This document shows positions 53,701-64,000 of a stretch of 64,000 nucleotides of DNA, piece after piece. The notes beneath the pieces are model-generated. The model was given only the letters and a program-made list of their open reading frames with translations, made no database searches and was not told the origin of the DNA. Location of the stretch: the NCBI GenBank assembly GCA_003116995.1, contig BDSL01000030.1, positions 744,001 through 808,000 on the forward strand, read 5' to 3'. Each line of letters starts with the position of its first letter. Position 1 is the first letter of the stretch. The stretch is from Yamagishiella unicocca (Eukaryota > Chlorophyta > Chlorophyceae > Chlamydomonadales > Volvocaceae). The position numbers and the translations under genes are program-made.

Positions 53701-56060
53701 GCGCCCGCAGGTGCACCGGCGCTGCTGGTGCTGCTGGCGCTCACCGCAGAGCTCTCCACGTAGCTGGCGGCGGGCGCGAGCGTTGTGGGGCGCTGCCAGC
53801 TGTCCAGCCCTGCGGGTTCACATTCCGCAACCACAGCGGGGGTGTTGCGAGCAAGGCCCGTGGATGCGAGGAAAACCGTTTAGGAAAGACGTTTTGAGAT
53901 GCATGCTGGGGAGCTTGGGTGAGGAAAAGACGGAGGTCGGGGGGAGGGAGGCGGGCAGGCTGGGTGCGGCGACGGAGGACGAGCCGCGCCGCGCCGAGTG
54001 CCTAGCGTATTGTTACTGGAGGCACCGCCATACACACACATACACCGTCCACTTGGGTAATGTTCCGCGGATTACCGCGTCTCAGCGATAAGCGGGCGTA
54101 CACATCTCCGATGTCAGTTGATGGTTCCGCCGTGGCCCCTCAAGGCCTAGCGTATTTGAGATACAATCCTCTCCGCTCACCCGGTTCTTGTGCCACACTC
54201 CTACCCGGGTTGCTCAATACTCCTGATATTTCGCGGCACAGGGGTTACCCAACATCCCTCCACTGGCTCTGATTCGCGGTACGCCTAGCACCCGGCCCAT
54301 TGCGGCCACTGCCCGCCCATCTGCCCAGTCGCAACGGAGCAGCCCTCAACCCGCCCAACCACTCCCGTCACTCCACCCCGCCTCCCTCCCGCGTTCAACC
54401 TCGCGCGCTCAAAACCCTCCTCCGCTGACAATCTGCCCTCGCTCCCCTGTGCCGCGCCCACGGGTTTCCTCGCTGCCCCACTCCCTCCCTGATCCGTCCC
54501 GCAGCGGCCGCGTGCTTACTTGCTCGCCGCAGCTGCACCAGCCCCGCGAACTGGTCCTGCGTGTACAGGCGCCCCGGCTCGAACACCAAGTCCACCACCA
54601 GCTCCTTCCCGCCCACCGGCACTACCACGTTGGCAGCACTGTCGGACCCGCATAGCGCCTGCCCACGGATGAGCTTGCACTGCAGCTTGGCGGCGTCGGC
54701 GAGGACCTTGAATAGCAGAGCGCGATGTCTCATGCCCCCCACGTCTAGGCGGCAGAGGAGCACCACCACCGACCTGCCGCAGCGGCCGGGTTCGGAAGGG
54801 GGAGGGGAGCAGGGACGGAGGGTTGACAGGGGACCACTGGGCCGCCGTACAGAGAGATAGGTCATGAAAACGCGTTTACGGTTGCGTAGGTACGGAGAAA
54901 GGCGGTGAGGGACAAGGGCAGAGGATGGAATGAAGAGGGTGAGGGGAGAAATACCGAGTGGATGGGTTGCCGGTCGGTACGAAGATGGTGACTTTTTAGG
55001 GCTGGTGAGTTTTCTTTATAGGAGGGTCCCAGAGCTCCGTGCTTCAGCCGATTGCCCTCGCAACCTGCCGGGTCTCGTGACATCACGCGACGTGGTCGTT
55101 GCGCCAACTCACCGGTTTCGGCGCTTCTCGGCTGCGCTTGAGACCTGCCAGAAGTGCTCCAACGAACCCTCGCTGTCGTACGACCCTCCGAAACGGTCGC
55201 ATACGACTTGCGCCAACACCTGCAATGAGCCAGTAGCGTCATTCGCAAGCAGCACAACGAAGGGAACCGTGGCAGAGGGGAGTAGCTGAGAAGGGGCGCT
55301 AGGATATACCGACTACCCCCCATTCCAGTTAAGTTGTAACCCCACCGGCAGTTATGCCGGGGTGCCTGACACCCACCTGGATGCGGGCAGCAACGTCCTT
55401 CGGGTTTGCCTCCGCCATGGCGTCCGATAGCATCTCCTCCACCTCGAGCAGCCTATGGTCCGACTCGTGGTCTACGACGACCACCTGACCACGGGCAGCC
55501 CAGAACGAGGGAGGGCGTTTGGCCAGGGTGCAGGCCACCACGAGCGCACCACGGCAGGGGGATCACCGGCCCATGCATCGCCCACGTCCCTCGAGGCAAG
55601 GGTACTTGGTCGCGCCGCACCCCGCGACTCACCTCACGCACATCGCCCGAACCAGTGCGGACTTTCCGCAGGTTTTCGAGCGAGGGAAATTCGTTTGAGC
55701 CTTCGCAAACCTCCGGATAATCGCCATAAATGTCGTAAAAGCCGTCCGTGATCACGTCGCCGTAGCCCAGGCTGCAGGAGTAGGGACGGGGCGTTCACGA
55801 TTCGCTACGGAGACCCCAGCCATATGCCTCAAATGAGCGCAGTTGATTCCAACCAACCTGCCGTCTCGCCACAGTTTCTGTGACAGGGACTCGCCGGCTG
55901 TGCGCGTTCCAAGCTGGTGTGCTTGCTGAGCCGACCCCGAGCCCCGTGCTGCCTGCCACGCCGCCTGGTCCACCACACTCTGAGCAAGAGCAATGTTGAG
56001 GGCGTGCTCTTCTGCGCTTTGGTAAGAGGGCGCTGGCGGAGCCTGATGATAATTTTGCAT
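47782..56060 (-). CDS. EDR1/CTR1-type Raf-like MAPKKK with long Q-rich linker
   Basis: Eleven minus-strand exons give 1681 residues: 56060-55858, 55771-55633, 55484-55377, 55219-55113, 54773-54520, 53809-50392, 50022-49730, 49414-49258, 48722-48662, 48467-48393 and 48012-47782. Residues ~58-280 form the EDR1 domain: [57 protein letters not shown], then [19 protein letters not shown] and [21 protein letters not shown] disordered linker of about 1130 residues, rich in Gly, Ser, Pro, Ala and poly-Gln, comes from a single 3418-bp exon. The kinase domain (~1400-1665) is complete: [14 protein letters not shown] with K1427, HRDLKSPN with D1523, DFGLS with D1541 and WMAPEIL. Plant relatives act in ethylene, defence and stress signalling; the algal input is unknown. 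An in-frame upstream ATG at 56219 is possible. Confidence 0.93.
50880..51316 (-). repeat. Poly-glutamine coding tracts in kinase linker
   Basis: Two CAG/CAA-rich stretches, about 50880-50960 and 51210-51316, encode Q-runs interrupted by His and Leu, the longer with about 15 consecutive Gln. CAG and CAA codons are mixed, so this is not a pure trinucleotide run. Such tracts are common in algal proteins and often vary in length. Confidence 0.9.
53846..53924 (+). repeat. ~75-bp interspersed element (copy B)
   Basis: A full copy: AGGCCCGTGGATGCGAGG, AAAACCGTTTAGGAAA, GACGTTTTGAGATGCATGC and TGGGGAGCTTGGGTGAGG. It lies in the kinase intron between exons 5 and 6 and, read on the gene's strand, ends about 35 bp before the 3' splice site of the 3.4-kb exon (53810/53809). 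Very close to copy A at 15776. Confidence 0.9.
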
Positions 56061-57398
56061 GTTCGCTGAGAGCCTAGAGAGGGGCACCGCAGGTAGAGGA
56101 ACGCCTGCAACCCTTGTTTCCGAAACACTCCTTTGCGTTGTGTCCTCTCGAAGGGTCCGACCGCACAATAACAGAGATACCGCTCTCCGAACGAGCTCTC
56201 GGGCCAGGCTCATCGGCACAGGCCCGCAACTGTTTCCAACATGGATTTTGGAAGCGCAAGCTACACAGGATGTCAGGGCCCCAGACGCAGGAAGGAGGAT
56301 TCGTCTGGGGCCGTCGCTTCTAGCTTAACTACAAAGCGACACTTTCAACTAAGCACAGATGTACCTGTATATATGGTAGTACACAGGCTAGTGACAATAA
56401 TTGTGCGTGATGGAAATTAGGGGTTAGAGGAATCCCATGAGGAAGCTGCATGCAGGGACGACACGCGCTCGGCCAGCTGTCTAATATAGCCAGCGGACCC
56501 CGCTTAGACACCATTGCCGCATTCTTTGCTAATTATATAACATGGCGCTGCAAGATTGGCCAGTGCGGTATTGTGCCAAAACTGCGTAAGCCTTGATACT
56601 GCGTACCTTCCGAAAACCCCTTCACCAACAAAGTTGTGGACAAAGGAGGCACCCTGTCCTGATAAATGGAGACCCTCGTTATCTCGGCTAAGTTACAAGT
56701 GTGCTCGGCCCGGCAGCGGCACATTTCCTCGCATACTAACAGCCCGATAGGCGCAACACCCAACAGGCAACGCGCGCAAGCCTCCACTTATTGCCCCATC
56801 CGCAAGTGACGTCATAATCACGTCCAGCATATGCATTGAAATGAGACGCCGCCGGACTCATCGTCGGCATAGGCCGACCAAGCCCCAGTGCCCAATCAAG
56901 CCCAATACAAGGGCACACCACGAACATTGACGCTGCACGACGCAGCAACATACTATTGTGTTTGGTCTTCCAGACCGTCAGGTTGGAGTGCAGGTCCTAT
57001 CTGTCCCAGCGACGACGGTCGGAGTGCAGGTCCTATCTGTCTCAGCGACGACGGGCAGGTTTGAAACCACGCGAACGATGTCAGCAGCAGCTCACCGCCA
57101 ACAAATGTACATCCTCCCGCACGCAGCTGCAAGCTGGCGGGCACCAACAGCGCATGATGAAAACACCGAGCTGCTGAACAGGCACTGGCCGCCGCATCAG
57201 TCCACAGTATCGTCATAACGAGTTGGGAACATGTCCGGTACGGTAGTTATGTCAAACACACAGGGTAAAACGGCCCCGAGTCATTTCAAAACAGGCAAAC
57301 CCTAAACCCCGAACCGCATTTGAGGCTATCCCTGACTCACGTTCCCCTTTCTGCCCAGTCAAACCCACCACCAGCCAATTACAGCCCCACCCACTGCG
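56061..57398. other. Intergenic region between kinase start and SLU7 3' end
   Basis: Kinase promoter/5' UTR and SLU7 3' UTR. It contains a 36-bp direct duplication (56983-57054; GGAGTGCAGGTCCTATCTGT twice). A minus-strand TGTAA overlaps the SLU7 stop codon itself (57399-57403) and another lies about 20 bp beyond (57379-57383); the true polyadenylation signal is uncertain. No exon seen. Confidence 0.55.
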
Positions 57399-60300
57399 TT
57401 ACAGCAGCTCATAGCCGGTCGTGCCCGTTCCCGTTCCTGTCCCCGAGCCGCCTTGCTGCGCTTGCACCAGTGCGGCCAGCGGGTCGTCCCCGCGTCCCTT
57501 CTTTATGCGGTACGCCTCCATTTCCTCGGGCGTGACGTGCTCGCCCGCGCCGGCGTCCAGGCTGTTGTACTTGCGCTTCGCCTTGTCGCCCTCCATGGCA
57601 GCGCGCTCGCGCTCCTCCAATTTGCGCATCGCGGCGTCCACCTGTGAGAGGGGGGGCCGCGGATTGGTAAATGCGGTCGTAGGCAATGCCGCCTCGGACG
57701 AGAGCGGGGGGAAAGCCGGTTGGCGCCAGGTGCCCGAGGATACACAGCGTTTCCAAGGGACGAACGCCCCGCACCCGCACACCCGCCGTACAACTAGGCC
57801 AGTGCTAACGAACACACACTCGCCGCAATTGCCCTTATGTTTATGGTTGTCCACGAGTTCTCGCGACTCAAATTATATTCACACCCCCGCCGACTGCCCA
57901 ATCCCCAGCTCCGAGGCCATTCCTGCTTCCGGACGACATCCGAGTCACATTGCTGTCTCGATCCACCAACCCTGTCCGCACCTTCTTCTGGTCAAGCTCC
58001 TTTTCAGGCCCATCGGTCCCCCACACGTCCGATTTGAACTCGTAGTCGTTCAGTTTGGACTCCTGGCGGCGCTTCAGGTCTGCCGCCTCTCGCTCTCGCG
58101 CTGCCGCCTCCATGTTGGCCAGCATAGCCTCATCCACCTGCGCAGCTGCCGTCTCGCCGGCCTGCGGAGTACAGCAAATGTTGTACGGGCGTACGGCGTG
58201 CGTCACCATCGGGCCATTTCAGGGCTCAACTGCGCCACGGTGCCCGCTCTGCAGAGCTCCCATGACCGAACCTGCTCGTCTGACACATCCACGCCCTCCA
58301 CCCCCCTACGCGGATTCTCTTAAAAAACCCCTACGGGTTCCCTACCACACCCCCGCCCCCGTGTCCTCGCCCTCTCATGCTTCCCCGGCATCAGCTATCA
58401 TTTTGCGTATCGCGTATGCACCACATCCGTCGCCGCCGTTCCGCAAACGCACGTACCTTGCCAGTGCAATAGCTGTTCTTCACCGTCGAGTGGCAGCACG
58501 CGAAGCCCCACGCGCCGTCTCGCCACCAGGAGCCCCACACGCATGTGTGGTTGTTGAGGAGCACGTCCTCGTCGTAGCGGCTTTTGGCCTTCACCTCCAC
58601 GCCCTTGATCACGCGGCCCGAACGGTCGTACTCGACGTACCGCTCGCTCCCCGCCAACACTTTGACCTCGTCCGGCAGCGGCTCTGCAGCGCTGCCGTAC
58701 TTGGCCACCACGTCCTCCTTGCTCTTGTCCTACGGGGATTAAGGTGAGGGGCGGCGGCGCAGCCGGGGCGTCAAGACGAGACGGATGCAAGGCCCGATAT
58801 AGGTTCAAGACGCTACATGCCCTGGGAGGGGAAGCCCCAGCACCTAACATGCATAGCGTCAAGCGAACGGCGGGCACGGCACCGGGCGATCAGTGCCATA
58901 GCCCATTCTTGCGCGTGAGCTTGTAATACAAGGTGTAATAACACCAAGTGATGGTTGGAGTTGTGAGCCTTTAGGTTGTGCAGCCCTGAGCTCCTTGTTT
59001 CTGGGCCACTGGGCTGGGGAGCAACCCCGGTGACACGCACCCCGCCCTCACGCCCCCACAAAAACCCCTCTCGCTGCCGTCCCGTCCCCTCGCGTCGCAC
59101 CCACCTCCAGCACATCTTTCTTCTCCTTGAACTGCTTGTACAGCAGCTCCGCAAGCGAAGGGTTGGCCTGCATGTGGACGTCCAGCCCCTTCTCGTGCGC
59201 GGTGATGGAGTGCAGCGTCAGGTTCTGCCAGGCGGAGAACTCGCCGCCGTTGCGCACAAAGTTATCGCCCTGGAAGAGCTTCTCGCTGAGCGGCTTGTCG
59301 GGCTGTGGGTCCTCACGCATAGACCTGGCGAAGGGGGGTGTAGGATAAATCCGCGAATAAATTCGCGAAGGGGGGGGGGCAAACGAGTCAGGAGCGCGTC
59401 GGTGCGTCGGGGAAGAGTAGGGGAGCAAAGACAGCACGCCGCAATCAAGTAACACGCGCGATAAAGCTGGCCGCGGCGCTGCGCGAGCTATACATATAAC
59501 TACACAGTACCGAGGCCTAGCGTCAGCACACAGGGCGCTGTCGGTAGGCGCTGGGGTCTGCAGCCTGAGGGCTTGGCTCGTGGCGCCTCGTGCCGTACAA
59601 CACGCGCCCAGCCGTGCGCCGCTCAGGAATCCAATGGCGGGTGCTCATAGGAATCGGCGCGGCAGCGAGTTCGCGCGTGTGGGGAGCAGCCGCAGGGCGC
59701 ACCTGGATTTGGGGTCGTAGTACGCCGAGTTGACGTCCAGGTTCAGCAGGTACTTCGCGATGTCCTCGCGAATACGCAGGTTGCGCACAGAACCGGTCGA
59801 GCCACCGGCCGTCGTACGCACCCGCTTCTTCACCTCTCCGAAGCCTGCGAGCAGCGGCCCCAGCATGCGGCCCCTTCAGACACGGTTCGTTTAGTGGACG
59901 TGATTAATCCCCCACACCACAACGTGCTGCGTGTGCCAGCCGTGTCCGGCCTAGACCGAACTGCTGAGCTGCCCTGCACCCAGCTGCCCGTAAGACCATG
60001 CGTCGCGTGGCCTTCCGTCACGTTGGCTGTTGTGCACTTGGTCTGGTCCGGCGCAGCAGCAGCCGGTAATAAAAGAAGCAAGATGTGGCTCATGATACGA
60101 CAGAGAGGGCGCTCGGTTATTATACCTCCCCCTGCCTTACTGGTCCCGCTTCTTTGCGAATATACATGCATGCTTAATTCTTTCATTACGCATTTGTTTC
60201 AACCGGCACGTCAACCGACCGAATATAGCGTCTACAGCAGGGCCGCAGCCAGCCCGGACTAAGGCGTCTTTTCCTAACACGCTGCATCCGAGGCCGGAAG

Positions 60301-61391
60301 GCCTGGCTGTCCTGTCCGAACCATGCAATAAACGCATCTGCGCCCAACGCATCACGCACCAGCTTCCTCCTCCTCCCTGATCTTTGTCTCGTCGTCATCG
60401 ATGGCGCCTTCAGCTGCTGCCGCTGCCGCCGCCTCCGCCGCCTCCCCAGCTGCCTCGTCGTTCCGGTGCAGCTGGTCCAACTGCGGGCGTCGTATCAAGC
60501 AAATGCAGAAACTAGGCGTCGAAAAACAGTGCTGTGAAGTCGAAACAGTGACACGTGGCAAGCGACGCGGATGTACCGCAGGATGCGCACTTCAAACACA
60601 TCAAAGGGCCGTCACTCTAGTCCTGGATGCGGCTAGAGTGGAGCGCTTTACCAAACGTGTACTATCGCACGACCCGCTCCTTCTATCTCCCTGATGCTTT
60701 GACCCAAACCTTACCTGTTCTTTTTTCTTTATGTCCTTTCGCAGCTCCTCCAGCTGCTCGAAGCGATCCACGACGCGGGCGTACTCTTTCGCGTCATAGC
60801 CGTTCCAGCGGTCACGCTTGCTTTCAAAGCCTTGTAGGTGGATGTCCTCCAACTTCTCGTCTGGCGCGATGTTCTTATTGGTGTACTTTGCGCCTTTGTT
60901 GCGGGGTCGCTCCAGGCAGTCCTTCGTCTTGTGCGACATGGCTCCACAGCTGCGAAACGGTGAGAGCCAGCTCGCGTGAAGGTGCGGGTTAAGGGGGTGG
61001 CGTGTGTGTATGTGCAGGACCCTCCCCACTCACTTTTCGCAAGCCCCTTTCCTCCACTTCGTCGCCTGGAAGACCTTGACACCTCGGTCATACCACTGCG
61101 ACTCATCGTTCCCCTTGTCGTTCCAGTTACGCTGATGCTTAAGGGTGGGTTTGTCTGAGTTCAGGTACCATGGCGCCGTTGTCATATATTGTGGGATATG
61201 AGGGTTAATCTCCTTGCCGTTCTCATCCACCTCAGCCGGCGCTAGACCGGCCTTACGAGCCTCCTCCAGCTCCTTCTGCCGACGCCATCTGCGTGGGAAT
61301 GCAAACGCACGTCGTGCACCGGCCCTCGACGACAACATAGGACAAAGAACGCAAGCAAGACAACGTACTCGTCTCCAGTCTTGAACGACAT
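57399..61391 (-). CDS. SLU7: Pre-mRNA splicing factor SLU7
   Basis: Nine minus-strand exons give 563 residues (human 586): 61391-61369, 61288-61034, 60949-60715, 60480-60360, 59844-59703, 59324-59105, 58729-58457, 58161-57982 and 57641-57399. SLU7 acts in the second catalytic step of splicing, in 3' splice-site choice. The zinc knuckle C91-x2-C94-x4-H99-x4-C104 ([14 protein letters not shown]) is complete and is split by intron 2. Other family blocks are [139 protein letters not shown] and [21 protein letters not shown] poly-Ala/acidic insertion (exon 4) is specific to this lineage. The C-terminus ends in Gly/Thr repeats. Nuclear. Confidence 0.98.
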
Positions 61392-64000
61392 TGTAGGCTC
61401 CTGCTACGCCTGCCGAGCTGCTTATTTGACGATGCGCGTGGGCTCCAGCTGATGCCTGGGAAACGACCCAGGTGAGAGCTGCTGACTTTAATTGACTTGG
61501 GCTGTATATCTGATGCCTAGATGCTGACAAAGAGCGGCGACTGTTTCGCACAGGTGCGGGCGCGTTGTCGTTGTGCACAAGGTTGTGCACAAGGTTTGGT
61601 TCTATAGATTTCACAGAGAAAGCAACGTAGGGAGACTAGCTAAAAAGTAAAGAAATTATTGTATCTCAACTGGAAAAGAGGCAACCTGCCCGAGTACGAT
61701 TATTGGGATAGTCTTTAGCTGCATTACGTTGCCCCGACGGGGTTGGCGATGTCATTGCATGTTGTGTTTTTACGTACGCTTGGAAGCACCGAACGGGCCA
61801 GTTATCGGCGGAACGGGCCCATGGTTCATTGTCGCTCTTACGGTCACTGCCCTTGGCAAAAGCATATTTTACGCAGTTTACCGACATCATTGAGGAGCAC
61901 GACTTGTTATTTATGCAGTTTTCACAGGCATTCGTCCGCTTGGTACCGAGGGTCGGCGACATCAGACCGAAATCGCACAGTCAAGAAAAGCCCTTCGGCC
62001 TTGCTTCGGCACCCAAGGGGTAGCTTTGTCAGGATAATTGCAGCCATGTTTCATCAGATGGAAGCACGTTTTGGGCTCTGCACCGTTCTGCGCCTACATG
62101 ACTCGATAACCAGCTGGTGGCTTAAAAGCTCGCCTTTCAGTATGGATATGTCTATATGCGAACCGTAACTGTCAGCCGCGACAGCCGCCGCAGGGAGCAG
62201 GGCCGTGCCTATTGACGTTAGGATAGGTTAGGATAGCGCCATCCCGGCCTCCAGCAGCACATGAGCACCGCGTGAAGCCGCAGCTGGCACTGGCTGGCGG
62301 CACCCCCGCCATCGCCGCCGCCGCCCTCGCCAGCGATGGTCATTGCAGCCGCAGCTCCCACGCCTCTGCGCGTGGGATAAGAAGGGGGGTGAGGCGAAAC
62401 CCGTAGGATAAGAAGAGGGAAATGGGGAGAGCGCCTGGCAACCGCAATCTCAGGCCTCTCAGACCCGGACAGGGGCAGCGGGCCGTATACCCCCTCACCC
62501 ACACCTCGAGGCAGCTAGCTGGCCGCGTGGGAGCACGCACCCCGTGTGCAACTGTGACAACGCCACCCCACCATCACTAGCATAGCACGCTATGCTGGCT
62601 TGCTCATTTGCAGCCAACACCAGCATGCCACCCTCTACCACGACGGGTGTGGGGGCCTTTTTGTTGTTGTAACGGTTACAGTGGGTTCCAGAACAAGCGG
62701 TCGAACCATCGGGCCTGATCTATGCCATTTGAAGCGCTGGTCAGGGCTGGTCCTGGGCTTGCTTGGAAAATGGCAATCTGCCACCGCGCCTTGTAAAAAG
62801 GAAGCCGATTGTTGATGAGAGAGCACTTTCTTGTTGAAAACCACAGTCGTTGGGGGATTGGCCGTTCCGTACCTGTTTTGAGCTTGGGCGACAAACTTTT
62901 TGGCCATCGGCATCTGTCGGCATGCTGTAAATGCAGAGCACCAATGGACCTGAAGACTGTCTTATCGGCTGGCGCCAGACGTTCGAATCGGTGTGGCACG
63001 TGCATAAGCCAGGCAAGGATCGTTGCGCGAAGGCGGTTGCCCGTCCCGACTGAGCCCTGCCATGCCCCACGGCACCCGGCCGTGCTGCTCGTGCTTTCCT
63101 GGCTGGCCGTGATTGGCCGACTCCAGGCCTGAAAGGTACGCTGTCGAAAGCGTTCAGGCTACAACCGACCAGGTTGTAGACACGGTGGCAACTGTAGACC
63201 GAAGCGCGTCCCACAGCTGAACTGTCACTTGCGGGGCAACAGATGCTCGGCACTGTCGTTACACGTCTGTAGCTGGGCACCTCGTGCGAGAGGATACACT
63301 GAGCATGGCCGGGAATGCCAGAAGTGGCATCACATGGGCATCCCGCCGTGCGAAAGCAGCGTAGGCTAAGTGGGAACGATGTGCGCACCCGATCCGTTCG
63401 GCCCCTAGGCTGCCCTAGGCGAGCCTTGTATATGACCCACTTGCTGATGCGATTGTGAGCCAGCTGCTATCAACTGCCGAAAGCTATCAAACAGTGCAAG
63501 ACGAAGTCCGTTACTCAGTGCCAGTGCACCGTACCTAAGTACAACGCACTTGCGAGGTATTTCGCTCTTAACCATCTCGCTCAGATTCGCGTTTTTGGAG
63601 CGGCACCGAAACCACGACTAGTGCCCCCGAAACTACGGCTACGCCGGTGCTAGGGCATGACAAGCCATTTTATGCCACTGCCCCCTTCCTATGCCCAAGC
63701 CTGCCCCCAAAGTGCCAGGCGGGTGCGAGTGGCCAACATACGGGAGTCAGGGGCTATGGCCAGCTTTTTTCGGCGCATCTGTGCCACATCCTCGATCTGA
63801 ATGCTGACCGCACCCTGGCTGCAGGCTGTACAACGCGGTCCACCATTCGCGTCTTCAGGTTGTGCGTTGGCACGTACGTATGCCCCTAACCGTCACGTAC
63901 ACGGATCAGTTGGCGTGGCTTGCAGCTTTGATGAGGCCATCTGTGCTCACATCTGTACTTCTGCGGGAAAATGCAGGATGACTGATATACCCCAATATAC
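61392..64000. other. Right-edge region upstream of SLU7
   Basis: About 2.6 kb with no firmly recognised gene. It holds the SLU7 promoter, a GTTAGGATAG direct duplication (62217-62236) and a proline/alanine-coding GC-rich patch (62,270-62,400) without known similarity. An inverted GCACCG...CGGTGC pair (about 63602-63652) is also present. A weak WD-repeat-like segment at 63,770-63,871 is listed separately. Confidence 0.5.
63768..63871 (+). other. Possible exon of a WD-repeat (PROPPIN/ATG18-like) protein at the window edge
   Basis: One frame reads AHLCHILDLNADRTLAAG followed by TTRSTIRVF and then AG|GTTGTG, a possible donor. The spacing resembles a WD/PROPPIN blade in which a conserved Ala-x-Ser-x-x-Gly-Thr-x-Ile-Arg-Val-Phe segment precedes the lipid-binding motif. 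The match is short, key residues differ, and the neighbouring exons are outside the window or not visible. It may be a chance frame or a gene relic. Confidence 0.2.

Noticed and set aside
57399..57403. Minus-strand TGTAA overlapping the SLU7 stop codon as its polyadenylation signal
   Set aside because: A signal inside the stop codon would leave almost no 3' UTR. More likely a coincidence of TAA following TG.

Overview
The window is nuclear DNA from a green alga of the volvocine/Chlamydomonas type (order Chlamydomonadales). This rests on several observations. Coding exons are very GC-rich and less GC-rich DNA lies between them. Nearly every gene is split by many short GT-AG introns. The gene set mixes general eukaryotic genes (eIF3i, SLU7, UCH, NUDCD1, NDUFAF6, FCF2) with plant-lineage genes: NEOXANTHIN-DEFICIENT 1, plastid-type pyruvate dehydrogenase E1-beta, a proton-pump-interactor family protein, an EDR1/CTR1-type Raf-like kinase and a RAP-domain organelle RNA-binding protein. 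I cannot fix the species. I saw no rRNA, no convincing tRNA, no CRISPR and no transposase or reverse transcriptase.

Layout, left to right: 2-2188 (+) 3' part of a helical-repeat/RAP protein; 4262-5981 (-) two-exon GT25-like glycosyltransferase; 7727-11606 (-) eight-exon HAD hydrolase, divergent over 137 bp from 11744-15774 (+) NUDCD1 homologue; 16852-20027 (+) NXD1; 20795-24333 (+) eIF3i; 25804-28507 (-) proton-pump-interactor-like coiled-coil tail-anchored protein, divergent from 28991-31752 (+) NDUFAF6; 32635-36059 (+) ubiquitin C-terminal hydrolase; 37580-41638 (-) plastid PDH E1-beta; 42643-46221 (-) FCF2; 47782-56060 (-) 1681-residue EDR1-like kinase; 57399-61391 (-) SLU7. A weak WD-repeat-like fragment lies near the right edge. 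For all multi-exon genes except the left-edge fragment I joined the exons by hand. Each join restores frame and family motifs, and exon coordinates are in the entries.

The genes are ordinary eukaryotic single transcription units with no operon logic. Themes are organelle function (RAP protein, NDUFAF6, PDH E1-beta, NXD1), RNA and ribosome work (SLU7, FCF2, eIF3i), and signalling or protein turnover (kinase, UCH, NUDCD1).

The unusual material is mostly inside introns. An intron of FCF2 is almost wholly a 242-bp tandem array whose units carry two alternating spacer types. An interspersed element of about 75 bp recurs in at least five introns or gene ends, in both orientations and often close to splice sites. 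An NXD1 intron carries two minisatellites, one of which runs exactly into the 3' splice site. Two introns appear to use GC-AG splice sites. The NUDCD1 homologue appears to lack the CS domain that names its family.
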